Origin: an uncultured Christensenella sp.
GTDB taxonomy: Bacteria; Bacillota; Clostridia; Christensenellales; Borkfalkiaceae
Direction: 5' to 3'
DNA length: 64,000 bases
NCBI GenBank assembly: GCA_910577055.1
Contig: CAJTKX010000002.1
Coordinates: forward strand, 124,001-188,000
Shown: positions 15,251-23,834 of the stretch, in pieces
How the letters are laid out: every line of letters begins with the position of its first letter
Numbering within the stretch: the stretch's first letter is position 1
Notes under the pieces: generated by a model
Told to the model about the DNA's origin: nothing
The model's database searches: none
The model's input: the letters and a program-made list of their open reading frames with translations, nothing else
Position numbers and translations under genes: made by a program

Positions 15251-15316
15251 TTTACGATTGTCCGTAAATTCAGTATGGGTTATTTTTAGAAAATAAGTTT
15301 ACGACTGTTCGTAAAC
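15251..15316. promoter_or_regulatory. Two operator palindromes between the XRE gene and the SLOG gene
   Basis: TTTACG-ATTGTC-CGTAAA (15251-15268) and GTTTACG-ACTGTT-CGTAAAC (15297-15316). They share the same 6-bp arms and spacer length, with start-to-start spacing of 47 bp for the cores. They are placed in the divergent 106-bp intergenic region. Confidence 0.8.
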
Positions 15317-15352
15317 ACGCAATTTATTATTTAGTAATCACAAGGAAATACA

Positions 15353-15856
15353 ATGAAAACTTGTTGCTGTACGGGACACCGACCGAAAGGGTTTCCGTTT
15401 GAATACGGAAAGGATAAAGAAAAGCACATTAAATATTTAAAAGCGCTTGAAGAAAAAATAAAGCTTGCTATCACCGACTACGGGATAACAAATTTTATTT
15501 CGGGTATGGCTTTGGGCGTGGATTTGGACTTTGCGGAAATTGTGTTAAAACTGAGGAATGACTTCCCTATTACGTTAGAGTGCGCTATCCCTTGCCCCAA
15601 CCAAACCTTGAATTGGAACGATTTAGACATATTCCGCTATGAAAGTATTTTAAAACAAGCCGACGCCGTTAACTTTGTTTCGGAGCGGTACTCTTCCGAA
15701 TGTATGTTAAAGCGCAACCGCTATATGGTTGATAAATGCGAGCTTGTAATTGCGGTATTCAACGGTATTAAAAAAGGCGGAACGTGGTACACGGTTAACT
15801 ACGCTAAAAAAGAAAGTAAAGATATCGTACTTATTGACCTATGCAAGGGTGAATAA
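15353..15856 (+). CDS. SLOG-superfamily protein, DUF1273/YpsA-like (167 aa)
   Basis: The protein opens with CCCTGHRPKGFPF, the start typical of DUF1273 proteins, and continues with FISGMALGVDLDFAEIVL (residues ~47-65), the SLOG nucleotide-binding glycine region. Later come KRNRYMVDKCELVIAVF and GGTWYTVNYAKK. SLOG folds bind nucleotides or NAD-related ligands. YpsA-type members are linked to cell division or stress, and relatives occur in phage defence. AAGGAA precedes the ATG. It is divergent from an XRE gene and overlaps a tiny membrane ORF. Ligand and role are unknown. Confidence 0.88.
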   Translation: MKTCCCTGHRPKGFPFEYGKDKEKHIKYLKALEEKIKLAITDYGITNFISGMALGVDLDFAEIVLKLRNDFPITLECAIPCPNQTLNWNDLDIFRYESILKQADAVNFVSERYSSECMLKRNRYMVDKCELVIAVFNGIKKGGTWYTVNYAKKESKDIVLIDLCKGE

Positions 15857-16007
15857 TGAAAAAAAGATATTAATATTTATAATAATCGGCATAGTGATAT
15901 ATTTTACGATAGCGGCAATAGAATTTTATTGCATATACGCCGTGCAAGGCGACAATATTTGGAATTATATTAATGATTTTTGGAATTGGTACAAAAAATT
16001 ATTTTAA
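15849..16007 (+). CDS. Predicted one-helix membrane microprotein (52 aa)
   Basis: Beginning at a GTG that overlaps the SLOG stop by 8 bp, the frame encodes a charged start (NNEKK), one strong hydrophobic helix (ILIFIIIGIVIYFTIAAIEF) and a Trp/Tyr/Asn-rich tail ending NWYKKLF. The ribosome site is weak, so translation would depend on coupling to the SLOG gene. The clear membrane-helix composition and the terminators immediately downstream support it as a real gene. SLOG proteins are often paired with small membrane effectors, which fits, but no family is recognised. Confidence 0.5.
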   Translation: MNNEKKILIFIIIGIVIYFTIAAIEFYCIYAVQGDNIWNYINDFWNWYKKLF

Positions 16008-16030
16008 TCAAGCGCTGAAATCGGTAATGC

Positions 16031-16109
16031 AATAAACGGGCGCGCGGCATAGCCGCGCGCCCGTTTATTCAAACCCCCGCCAAGGATTCTTGGCGGGGGT
16101 TAGTTTTTT
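16031..16109 (+). terminator. Two tandem terminator hairpins
   Basis: The first stem is AATAAACGGGCGCGCGGC (16031-16048) with 16052-16069. The second is AACCCCCGCCAAG (16072-16084) with 16089-16101, followed by a T6 run. Both point rightward, ending the SLOG unit. The first, with its flanking A and T, can also work leftward. Confidence 0.85.
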
Positions 16110-16174
16110 GTGAATTAAGTTGGGGGATTCTTCGTTTCACTCAGAATTACAGAGTGACTGATATGCGCCTTTAA

Positions 16175-17587
16175 TTAAAAGCCGAAAAATTCCGCGGCGT
16201 TGTTGTAGCAAACGTCCTCTACTATCTTGCCGAGGCGGGGCAGCTCTTCGGCGGGGTATTGTCCGCTTTCGACAAGTCTGCCAAGCATTTGGCACAGAAG
16301 CCGTCTGTAATACTCGTGGCGGGGATATGCAAGGAACGAACGGCTGTCCGTAAGCATACCGACCGACTGAGCAATCAAGCCGACTTGCATTAAAGTTTCA
16401 AGGTTTTGGCGCATACCGTCTTGTTGGTCTAAGAACCACCAAGCCGTGCCGACTTGTACCCTGCCCTTTACGCCCTCCTTTTGGAAGCAGCCCGCAAGCA
16501 CGGTCAAAGCGTAATTGTCGCGCGGGTTAAGGCAGTACAGAATGGTTTTGGGCATATTGCCGTCTTTATCCAACTCGCCCAACAGCGCGGACAGTTTTTC
16601 CATATAAACGGCGTCCTCGATTGCGTCGAAGCCGGTATCGGGACCGATTTTTTCGAGCATCGATTTAGAGTTGTTTCTAAGCGCGCCGATATGATATTGC
16701 TGCGCCCAACCGTGTTTTGCGTACTCTTTGCCGAGGAACACAAGGATATAGCCCTTGTATTTGTCTTGCTCCTCTTCGGAAATTTTCGCGCCCTTCATTC
16801 CCTTTAAGAAAATTTTGTTCGCTTCCGCATAAGTTGCGGGCGCGTAGTGAACTACGTCCAACGCGTGGTCGGAAAGCTTTGAGCCCATTTCGTCGAAGAA
16901 TTTAATTCTTTCGGCAAGCGCGTCGCATAAATCTTGCAAACTTTTTATAGGCTTGCCGACTACGCCCGCAAGCTGATTTACCCAGCTTGCAAACCAAGAA
17001 AGTTCTACGTTTATAGCCTTGTCGGGACGGAACGCGGGGCGCACCTTTACTTTCAAGGTGGGGTCTGCGTTCATCTTCTTGTGCCACTCCAAGCTGTCTA
17101 CGGGGTCGTCGGTGGTACACACGGTTTTTACGTTGAACTTATACATCATTTCGCGCGCGGTCAACGTTTCAAGCACCTTGTTAGCCTTATCCCATATGAC
17201 TTTTGCGTTCTCTTCGTTAATTATTTCGTCTATGCCGAAGTACCTGCGCATTTCGAGGTGCGACCAATGATACAACGGGTTACCCACGAAGTAAGGCATA
17301 CTCTCGACGAACTGCAAGTACTTTTTGTAGTCGTCGTCGGGTCCCGAAATACTGTCCTCGGCGTACCCTCTTGCGCGCAACGCGCGCCACTTATAGTGGT
17401 CGCCGTATCTGTCGCCCGCGCCAAGCCAAACTTCGGCAAGGTTTCTGAATTTTTTATCCTCGTAAATTTCCTTGGGCTGCAAGTGGCAGTGATAATCTAT
17501 AATGGGCATCTTCTCTGCGTGCTCGTGGTAAAGCGTTTTCGCCGTTTCGGTATCGAGAAGGAAGTCCTTATCCATAAAAGCTTTCAT
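16175..17587 (-). CDS. uxaC: Glucuronate/galacturonate isomerase
   Basis: At 470 residues it has the normal UxaC length. This metal-dependent amidohydrolase-fold enzyme converts D-galacturonate to D-tagaturonate or D-glucuronate to D-fructuronate. The metal motif HCH is at residues 33-35 within IIDYHCHLQPKEI, and the family blocks NPLYHWSHLEMRRYFG, WAQQYHIGALRNN and DSRSFLAYPRHEYYRR are present. It is last in the uronate operon, overlapping uxaA by TAATG. With uxaB and uxaA it forms the complete isomerase route to KDG. A cytosolic location is expected. Confidence 0.97.
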   Translation of the reverse strand: MKAFMDKDFLLDTETAKTLYHEHAEKMPIIDYHCHLQPKEIYEDKKFRNLAEVWLGAGDRYGDHYKWRALRARGYAEDSISGPDDDYKKYLQFVESMPYFVGNPLYHWSHLEMRRYFGIDEIINEENAKVIWDKANKVLETLTAREMMYKFNVKTVCTTDDPVDSLEWHKKMNADPTLKVKVRPAFRPDKAINVELSWFASWVNQLAGVVGKPIKSLQDLCDALAERIKFFDEMGSKLSDHALDVVHYAPATYAEANKIFLKGMKGAKISEEEQDKYKGYILVFLGKEYAKHGWAQQYHIGALRNNSKSMLEKIGPDTGFDAIEDAVYMEKLSALLGELDKDGNMPKTILYCLNPRDNYALTVLAGCFQKEGVKGRVQVGTAWWFLDQQDGMRQNLETLMQVGLIAQSVGMLTDSRSFLAYPRHEYYRRLLCQMLGRLVESGQYPAEELPRLGKIVEDVCYNNAAEFFGF

Positions 17588-19059
17588 TATAAAGTAACCC
17601 CCGTTTTGAAAATAGCAATTTCTTTGGTTTCGTTAAGTTCGTTTTTGGCAAGCTTACCGTTTGCCGTATCGACTATTAAATCGATTAATTTTTCAAGCTG
17701 AGTATCAAAGTCGGTGTCCAAAACCGCACCGGCGTTGAAGTCTATCCAATTTGCTTTGTTTTTTGCAAGCTCGTTATTGGTAGCGATTTTAAGCGTGGGC
17801 ACAAAGCCGCCAAATGGCGTTCCTCTGCCCGTTGTAAACAGCACAAGGTGACAGCCCGCAGCCGCGATATTGGTTACCGCGCACATATCGTTGCCCGGTC
17901 CGTTTAAAAGGTTCAAGCCCTTTTGGGTTACGAAGCCGTCGTCGAACACAACGTCCTCGACCGGTCCGGCGCCCGACTTCTGCGTACAGCCCAAAGACTT
18001 ATCTTCAAGCGTGGTTATGCCGCCCGCCTTATTGCCGGGGGAAGGGTTTTCGTAGACGGTCTGCCCGTTGCGACGGAAATAGTCCTTGAAGTCGTTGATA
18101 AGCTTTACTACTTTTTCAAACGTTGCCTCGTCCTTCGCGCGGTTCATTAAAAGCTGTTCCGCGCCGAACATTTCGGGTACTTCGGTTAAAACCGTGGTGC
18201 CGCCCGCCGCTACGATATAGTCGGAAAAAAGCCCCACAAGCGGGTTTGCGGTTATGCCCGAAAGCCCGTCGCTGCCGCCGCATTTAAGCCCGACTTTAAG
18301 GCAAGAGATGTCCCGCTCCTCGCGTCTGTCTTTTTTTACGACCTCGGCAATTTCCTTTAAAAGCGCTACGCCGCTTGCGATTTCGTCCTCGACTTCTTGG
18401 CAGACGAGGAATTTAATACGGGTTTCGTCGATTTTGCCCAAGCCTTCTTTAAAGGCGGACATTTGGTTGTTTTCACAGCCCAAACCCAAAACAAGCACGC
18501 CGCCCGCGTTGGGGTGTTTGACGATTTTTTGCAAAATGAGTTTAGTCCTTTCGTGGTCGTCGCCAAGCTGAGAGCAGCCGTAAGGGTGCGTGTAAGTAAA
18601 CACTCCGTCGTAGCCCTTTACGCCGTACTTTGCCTTGAATTGTTCAACGATTAGCTTGGCTTGCCCGTTGACGCAACCGACCGTGGGGATAACCCAAATT
18701 TCGTTCCTTATGCCCACGTCGCCGTCGGCGCGTGCGTAGACTTTGACCGTGCGCCCCTTTGCGGGCTTTAGGTCGGTGGGAATTTTGTTATAGGTATACT
18801 CTAAATTTTCGGAAAGGTTGGTGTGCGCGTTGTGCGTGTGAACGTGTCCGCCCTTGGGGATATCCGCCGTTGCGCAAGCGATAGGGTTGCCGTACTTAAT
18901 TATATTTTCGCCTTTTTTAATATCGCGCAGAGTGAATTTGTGACCTTTGACGATATCCTCGGCGAGGGTAACCCCCTCGTGAACTTCGCCCTTTTTTAAG
19001 TCGGTAAGCGCAACAGCCACGTTATCAAGCGAGTTAATTATAATTGATTTCTTCGACAT
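17587..19059 (-). CDS. uxaA: Altronate dehydratase (UxaA family)
   Basis: This 490-residue protein carries the N-terminal SAF-like domain (~1-95, NVAVALTDLKKGE) and the catalytic UxaA/GarD part. Diagnostic stretches are TVGCVNGQAK, TYTHPYGCSQLGDDH, GLGCENNQ and GLKCGGSDGLSGITANPLVG, which carry the metal-binding Cys and His residues. It dehydrates D-altronate to 2-keto-3-deoxygluconate. An AAAGGA site precedes its ATG, and it lies 18 bp downstream of uxaB. Confidence 0.96.
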   Translation of the reverse strand: MSKKSIIINSLDNVAVALTDLKKGEVHEGVTLAEDIVKGHKFTLRDIKKGENIIKYGNPIACATADIPKGGHVHTHNAHTNLSENLEYTYNKIPTDLKPAKGRTVKVYARADGDVGIRNEIWVIPTVGCVNGQAKLIVEQFKAKYGVKGYDGVFTYTHPYGCSQLGDDHERTKLILQKIVKHPNAGGVLVLGLGCENNQMSAFKEGLGKIDETRIKFLVCQEVEDEIASGVALLKEIAEVVKKDRREERDISCLKVGLKCGGSDGLSGITANPLVGLFSDYIVAAGGTTVLTEVPEMFGAEQLLMNRAKDEATFEKVVKLINDFKDYFRRNGQTVYENPSPGNKAGGITTLEDKSLGCTQKSGAGPVEDVVFDDGFVTQKGLNLLNGPGNDMCAVTNIAAAGCHLVLFTTGRGTPFGGFVPTLKIATNNELAKNKANWIDFNAGAVLDTDFDTQLEKLIDLIVDTANGKLAKNELNETKEIAIFKTGVTL

Positions 19060-19077
19060 AAGAAAGTCCTTTATTTT

Positions 19078-20544
19078 TTACTTGCAAGCGCCCGTACAAC
19101 CCGCAACAAAACACTCGATTGCAGCGCGCATACCTTTTTCTTCCATTGCCTTTAAGTAGGTTGCTACGGTAGCGGTAATTTCGGGGTGAATTGTGTTCAT
19201 ATCCATACCCCAAGCTTCCGTCCAAGCCAAGGCAGCTTTTGCAAGCGCAAGGTAGTCGCCGTTAAAGTCAGCCCAAAGCGACTTCCACTTTGCAAGGTAA
19301 GCGGGGTCGTCGTTCAGTTTTATTTCCTCTTCGCCCCTCTTGCCTTTATGGAAGAGAACGAGCGCCGAATATGCAAACAAAAGGTGCTTTGGAAGCGTGC
19401 CCTTTAATTTGACGTAGTCCAAAAGCGTGGGCAAAAGCCTTGTTTTGAATTTGGTGGTGGAGTTGAGCGCGATTGACATAAGCTCGTGACGAATGAACGG
19501 GTTTTGATAGCGTTCTATTACGCTGTTTGCAAAAGCCGTCATTTGGTCGGCGGGAAGGTCGATTGTAGGGTTGACTTCTTCGAATACGAAGTCACGCACG
19601 AATTTGCCTATCGCGGGGTCGGTGACAGCCTCACCGACGGTATCGATGCCGCAAAGGTAAGCAATGGGCACCATCGCCGTATGCGAGCCGTTCAATATTT
19701 TGACCTTTCTTTGCTTATAGGGTTTAATGTCGTCCGCAAAAATTACGTTCAACCCCGTACTGTCGGCGGGGAAAACGGCTTGTATATGCGGCTCCTTTTT
19801 CAATACCCAAAGGTGGAAAATTTCGCCCTTTACTATGTTGTTGTCAATATAGCCCGTTTCCTTTTGGATATCCTCTATTTCATTCCTCGGATAGCCCGGA
19901 ACGATACGGTCTACAAGGGTCGAAGTGAAGTGGTTCGCAGTCTGCAACCACTCGATGAACTTTTTGTCCATTTTGTTGATTTTCGCAAGCTCTACAAGGC
20001 AACGGTAAAGCTCGTCGCCGTTGTTATCGATAAGCTCGCAAGGGATAATGCAAAGTCCTTTGTCCTTTGCGCCCTTGAATTTATCGTAGCGGCGTTTCAA
20101 AAGCGCCAAAAGCTTGCCCGGGTAGGATTTGGGGCAGACCGAAAAATCGGTGTCAGAGGGGTCCACCGCAATGCCCGCCTCCGTGGTGTTGGAAATGATA
20201 ACTTCCAAGTCCTCGCTTTCGCCGTACGCCAAAAATTTTGCGTAATCGGTAAAAGGGTTAAGGCAGTCGCCGACCACGTTGATAACTTGGCTGTTCTTGA
20301 CCTTTTTGCCGCCGTCGATGCCCTCTAAGCGGAGCGTATAAAGCCCGTCTTGTTCGCCAAGCTCTTTAACCCTACCGAACGGCATAGGTTGAACGAGCAC
20401 GACGTTTGCGTCGATAGCGTGCTTGTCGTTTAAATCTTGAATTATCCACTCGACGAAAGCCCTTAAAAAGTTGCCCTCGCCGAACTGCATTATTTTTATC
20501 TTTCTTTCGGGTTTATCGAATAATTTTTTGCTGATAATTTCCAT
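19078..20544 (-). CDS. uxaB: Tagaturonate reductase (altronate oxidoreductase)
   Basis: A polyol/mannitol-dehydrogenase-type enzyme of about 488 residues that reduces D-tagaturonate to D-altronate with NADH. The Rossmann motif is QFGEGNFLRAFVEW near the start. VDRIVPGYPRNEI and KVKILNGSHTAMVP carry the catalytic Lys/Asn/His region of the long-chain family. The ATG at 20544 is chosen because AAGGAG sits six bases before it; an upstream in-frame start would add 17 unlikely residues. It is the first of the three uxa genes after the ABC ATPase. Confidence 0.95.
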   Translation of the reverse strand: MEIISKKLFDKPERKIKIMQFGEGNFLRAFVEWIIQDLNDKHAIDANVVLVQPMPFGRVKELGEQDGLYTLRLEGIDGGKKVKNSQVINVVGDCLNPFTDYAKFLAYGESEDLEVIISNTTEAGIAVDPSDTDFSVCPKSYPGKLLALLKRRYDKFKGAKDKGLCIIPCELIDNNGDELYRCLVELAKINKMDKKFIEWLQTANHFTSTLVDRIVPGYPRNEIEDIQKETGYIDNNIVKGEIFHLWVLKKEPHIQAVFPADSTGLNVIFADDIKPYKQRKVKILNGSHTAMVPIAYLCGIDTVGEAVTDPAIGKFVRDFVFEEVNPTIDLPADQMTAFANSVIERYQNPFIRHELMSIALNSTTKFKTRLLPTLLDYVKLKGTLPKHLLFAYSALVLFHKGKRGEEEIKLNDDPAYLAKWKSLWADFNGDYLALAKAALAWTEAWGMDMNTIHPEITATVATYLKAMEEKGMRAAIECFVAGCTGACK

Positions 20545-20643
20545 CGTAAATCTCCTTATGAATTCACAAGCATATATTTTTATTGCCGACGGCAAGGGCG
20601 GAAATTATATTTTTGCCCTTGCGCTTAATTTGCATGAAGCGAT

Positions 20644-21759
20644 TCAGTGTCTTTTCAAGTCGCTTTCTACCGCAAGCTCGGTTTCGCAATCGAACACATA
20701 CGCCGCCGAATAGGGCACGAAGAATTTGAAGCGCGAACCCATCTCGGGCGTGTGGTGAGGGTTGACTTTTAAGATTACGTTGACGTTGCCGATGTTTGCG
20801 TAGACGTTGGTCATATCGCCGAGGAGTTCGGTTAGGTCTACTGCCGAGTCAAGCTCGTAGCCGCCCTCGCTCTTCGCCCCCTTTGCGGGTGCGGCAAGCT
20901 TAATTGCTTCGGGTCTGAACGCAAAGACAACCTCTTTGCCTTCAAGGGCTTTAACGTCCTTTACGACGGGGGTTAAGTCAAGCTCCAACTCTCCAGCTTT
21001 GATTTTTCCGCCCGAAACGGTTGATTTGATAAAGTTCATAGGAGGTTCGCCGATAAAACCAGCAACGAATAAGTTGCGGGGGTAGAAATACAGCTCGTAA
21101 GGGGTGCCTATTTGCTGAACGTAGCCGCCCGACTTCATAACGACTATTCTGTCCGACATGGTCATAGCTTCGGTTTGGTCGTGAGTTACATAAATGGTAG
21201 TTGCACCGACCGAACGGTGAATCTGCTTGATTTCCGAACGCATGGTAACGCGCTGTTTTGCGTCGAGGTTGGATAAAGGTTCGTCCATAAGGAAAATATT
21301 TACCTTTCTTATAAGCGCGCGCCCTACGGCAACACGCTGACACTGACCGCCCGAAAGGTTACGGGGGAATCTTTCAAGATAGTCCGTAAGACCGAGAATT
21401 TTAGCGGTTTGTTTAACCTTTTCGTCGATTATATCTGCGTCGATACCTTCAAGCGTAAGCCCGAAGCCGAGGTTTTCGTACACGGTAAGGTGAGGATAAA
21501 GCGCATAGGATTGGAATACCATTGCGATACCTCTTTCCCTCGACGACATTTGGTTTGCAAGCACGCCGTCGATATAGAACTCGCCCGAGGTTATCTCTTC
21601 AAGCCCCGCAATCATTCTTAGCGTTGTAGATTTGCCGCAGCCCGAATCGCCGACAAGGCAGATAAATTCGCCGTCGGCTATTTCCATATTGAAATCGTGC
21701 ACGGCGTGGTAACCGTTAGGATAGACTTTGTTTACGTCTTTAAATAAAAGATGTGCCAT
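20644..21759 (-). CDS. Second sugar ABC ATP-binding protein (MsmX/UgpC type)
   Basis: This 371-residue CUT1 ATPase has Walker A GDSGCGKST at 37-45, Q-loop VFQSYALYPH, signature LSGGQCQR, Walker B IFLMDEPLSNLDAKQR and switch VTHDQTEA, plus a C-terminal regulatory domain (VFAFRPEAI). The ATG at 21759 follows AGGGGAAA; an in-frame start 18 codons upstream lies in repeat DNA. No permease genes accompany it in this operon, so it probably energises the pectin transporter or others encoded elsewhere. It is clearly paralogous to the ATPase at 5056 but not identical. Confidence 0.93.
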   Translation of the reverse strand: MAHLLFKDVNKVYPNGYHAVHDFNMEIADGEFICLVGDSGCGKSTTLRMIAGLEEITSGEFYIDGVLANQMSSRERGIAMVFQSYALYPHLTVYENLGFGLTLEGIDADIIDEKVKQTAKILGLTDYLERFPRNLSGGQCQRVAVGRALIRKVNIFLMDEPLSNLDAKQRVTMRSEIKQIHRSVGATTIYVTHDQTEAMTMSDRIVVMKSGGYVQQIGTPYELYFYPRNLFVAGFIGEPPMNFIKSTVSGGKIKAGELELDLTPVVKDVKALEGKEVVFAFRPEAIKLAAPAKGAKSEGGYELDSAVDLTELLGDMTNVYANIGNVNVILKVNPHHTPEMGSRFKFFVPYSAAYVFDCETELAVESDLKRH

Positions 21760-21785
21760 GTTTAATTTTTCCCCTATTTTTATTT

Positions 21786-21916
21786 CACAAATTTTCTTTG
21801 CTATTTTGCGCAATCTTTAAGCGCACACAGATATATATTTGCGCAAATTCGCACCGCTGAGGTCGCATAGCGACAAATTGGGTGCGCCGGCGCAAAACGC
21901 GGTTTTGCTTGCGCCG
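21786..21916 (-). repeat. Intercistronic repeat, copy A (131 bp)
   Basis: Lies between kduI and the ABC ATPase gene. It shares with copy B (22813-22988) the block GCGCAATCTTTAAGCGCACACA, a GACAAATTGGGTGCG block and a terminal hairpin whose arms are GCAAAAC and GTTTTGC inside GCGC ends. It is transcribed as part of the operon message. Confidence 0.85.
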
Positions 21917-21928
21917 TTTATTGCGTTT

Positions 21929-22798
21929 TTATTTAAGGTCGGGCGTTGCGATATTGTCCATATCGTCGTACGCTTGGTTTTCGCCGCACATGCCCCAAAT
22001 AAACGTGTAGTTGTGCGTGCCCACGCCGCTGTGGATTGACCAACTCGGCGAGATAACCGCTTGCTCGTTATGCATAATGATATGACGTGTTTCGTCGGGC
22101 TTGCCCATAAGGTGGATAACCGCTTGGTCGGCGGGTACTTCGAAGTACATATATACTTCCATTCGTCTTTCGTGGGTGTGGCTGGGTAAAGTATTCCACG
22201 CGCTTCCTTCGGCAAGCTCGGTCATACCCATTGCAAGCTGACAGCTTTCGCAAACGTCACCGATAATGAATTGGTTAATGGTGCGCTTATTTATCCCTTC
22301 AAGAGTACCGAGGTGACGCTGTACGCAGTACTTTACGCCCTCGGGCGCGGGTTGACCTTCAACGGGTTTAACGATTTTAACCGTGGGATAAGTTTTGTGC
22401 GCGGGGCTTGAATTGATATAGAATTTAGCGGGGTTTTTCTCGTTTTTGGAAGAGAACTCGACTTGCTTAGTGCCCATACCGATATAGATGCCCTCTTTAA
22501 AACCGATATCGTACTTTTTGCCGTCAAGTGTGATTACGCCCGCTCCGCCTATATTTATTACGCCCATTTCGCGGCGCTCTAAGAAGTAGTTGGTTGCAAG
22601 CTCCTTAAAGGTGCCGAGGGAAAGCGTCTTTTTGACGGGCATTGCGCCGCCCGCGATAATTCTGTCTTGGTGGGAATATGTCAAAAGAATATCGTCGGCT
22701 TCGAAAAGCTTTTCGATTAAATATTTTTCCCGAAGTTCCTTAGTATCGTACTTTTTAGAGTCGTCGGGGTGGTTTGCATAACGGATATCAAATTTCAT
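21929..22798 (-). CDS. kduI: 5-keto-4-deoxyuronate isomerase
   Basis: KduI interconverts 5-keto-4-deoxyuronate, the product of unsaturated uronyl hydrolases such as GH105, and 2,5-diketo-3-deoxygluconate. The 289-residue cupin-type protein shows the zinc site in PSHTHERRMEVYMYFE (His, His, Glu) and the later GEN-AYDDMD ending. The N-terminal FDIRYANHPDDSKKYDT is typical. AAGGAG lies eight bases before the ATG at 22798. Copies of an intercistronic repeat flank it on both sides. It links the pectin hydrolases to kduD and kdgK. Confidence 0.96.
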   Translation of the reverse strand: MKFDIRYANHPDDSKKYDTKELREKYLIEKLFEADDILLTYSHQDRIIAGGAMPVKKTLSLGTFKELATNYFLERREMGVINIGGAGVITLDGKKYDIGFKEGIYIGMGTKQVEFSSKNEKNPAKFYINSSPAHKTYPTVKIVKPVEGQPAPEGVKYCVQRHLGTLEGINKRTINQFIIGDVCESCQLAMGMTELAEGSAWNTLPSHTHERRMEVYMYFEVPADQAVIHLMGKPDETRHIIMHNEQAVISPSWSIHSGVGTHNYTFIWGMCGENQAYDDMDNIATPDLK

Positions 22799-22812
22799 AA
22801 AAATTTCTCCTT

Positions 22813-22988
22813 CACAAATTTTTTTTGCTATTCTGCGCAAATAAAATTTTGTGATTTTTTAGCGGCTCTGCCGCTCTTTGCGCAATCTTTAAGCGCACAC
22901 AAATAAATAATTGCGCAAATTCACACCGCTAAGGTCGCAAGCGACAAATTGGGTGCGCGGGCGCAAAAGCGTGGTTTTGCTTGCGCCG
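22813..22988 (-). repeat. Intercistronic repeat, copy B (176 bp)
   Basis: Located between the TIM-barrel gene and kduI. It matches copy A along its length except for an extra ~45 bp near its start that carries a small inverted repeat, AGCGGC-TCTG-CCGCT. Confidence 0.85.
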
Positions 22989-22997
22989 CCGATTACT

Positions 22998-23834
22998 TTA
23001 TAAACTGTTCCACTTATTACGGATAAACTCCGAACAAGGAATTATATCCTCGCCCGTGGTGCCCTCTAAAACCAACACGGCGTTTTCGTCGTATTCTTTT
23101 ATTCGGGACAGAATTTTATCGAAGTCGAACATTCCCTTGCCGGGCGCGACTTGCTTTAATTTTCCGTCCTCGAACACGCAGTCCTTTATATGGAAAACTA
23201 CGATATTGTTAAAGGTTTTAAGCCCTTCGTCCAAAATTTCAAGGTAGCTTTGGTGATTGGACGCGTCGAGGTAGTTGTAAATATCAAAAATAACTTTGAT
23301 ATTCGGCGCGTTGATTTCGTCAATCGCGCGCTTCAAGGTTGCTACGTTCCAACAGACGTGTCCCGCCGCACCCTCCATTCCGATAAACGCTCCGACTTTT
23401 TTTGCGTATGCGGCAAGCTCTTTAAAAGTGGCAATTACCGTTTGCAACGCGTCCTCGGTACGGTTTAAGGGGTTGTACGTCCACTTGTCGTCGTTGAATG
23501 AACCCGTTTCCGAGCCGACGATATCGCAGCCGAGGTTTTTAGAATATTTTAAATAGTCTTTGAAAACGGCTATCGAGTTTGCGACCTTTTCCTTATTGGA
23601 ATGGACGGGGTTGAAATACGCGCCGATAAGCGGAACCGAAATTCCCGCGGCTTTAAGCGCGCTGCCTATCGCCGCGGAGTTTGTTTCGTTCAAAGCGTCT
23701 GGGGCGTACTTTATTTCGTCCATAAATTTATACGCGACAAGCTGTACCGCGGATATGGCGCAGCCCTTGGCTTTTTCTATCGCGTTGTCAAGCCCCTTTA
23801 CGCCGAGGTCGTGCGTTCTGAACGCAATTTTCAT
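22998..23834 (-). CDS. Sugar phosphate isomerase/epimerase-like TIM barrel (278 aa)
   Basis: An AP-endonuclease-2/xylose-isomerase-like barrel: N-terminal FRTHDLGVKGLDNAIEKAK, metal-ligand regions GSETGSFN, GMEGAAGHVCWN, KVIFDIYNYL (Asp), VFHIKDCVFE (His) and VLEGTTGEDI (Glu). These are the usual Glu/Asp/His/Glu metal site. No defined substrate; members convert keto-sugars or inositol derivatives. It overlaps kdgK by TAATG and precedes kduI, so a uronate-related isomerisation is likely, perhaps an alternative 5-keto-4-deoxyuronate or tagaturonate step. Confidence 0.85.
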   Translation of the reverse strand: MKIAFRTHDLGVKGLDNAIEKAKGCAISAVQLVAYKFMDEIKYAPDALNETNSAAIGSALKAAGISVPLIGAYFNPVHSNKEKVANSIAVFKDYLKYSKNLGCDIVGSETGSFNDDKWTYNPLNRTEDALQTVIATFKELAAYAKKVGAFIGMEGAAGHVCWNVATLKRAIDEINAPNIKVIFDIYNYLDASNHQSYLEILDEGLKTFNNIVVFHIKDCVFEDGKLKQVAPGKGMFDFDKILSRIKEYDENAVLVLEGTTGEDIIPCSEFIRNKWNSL

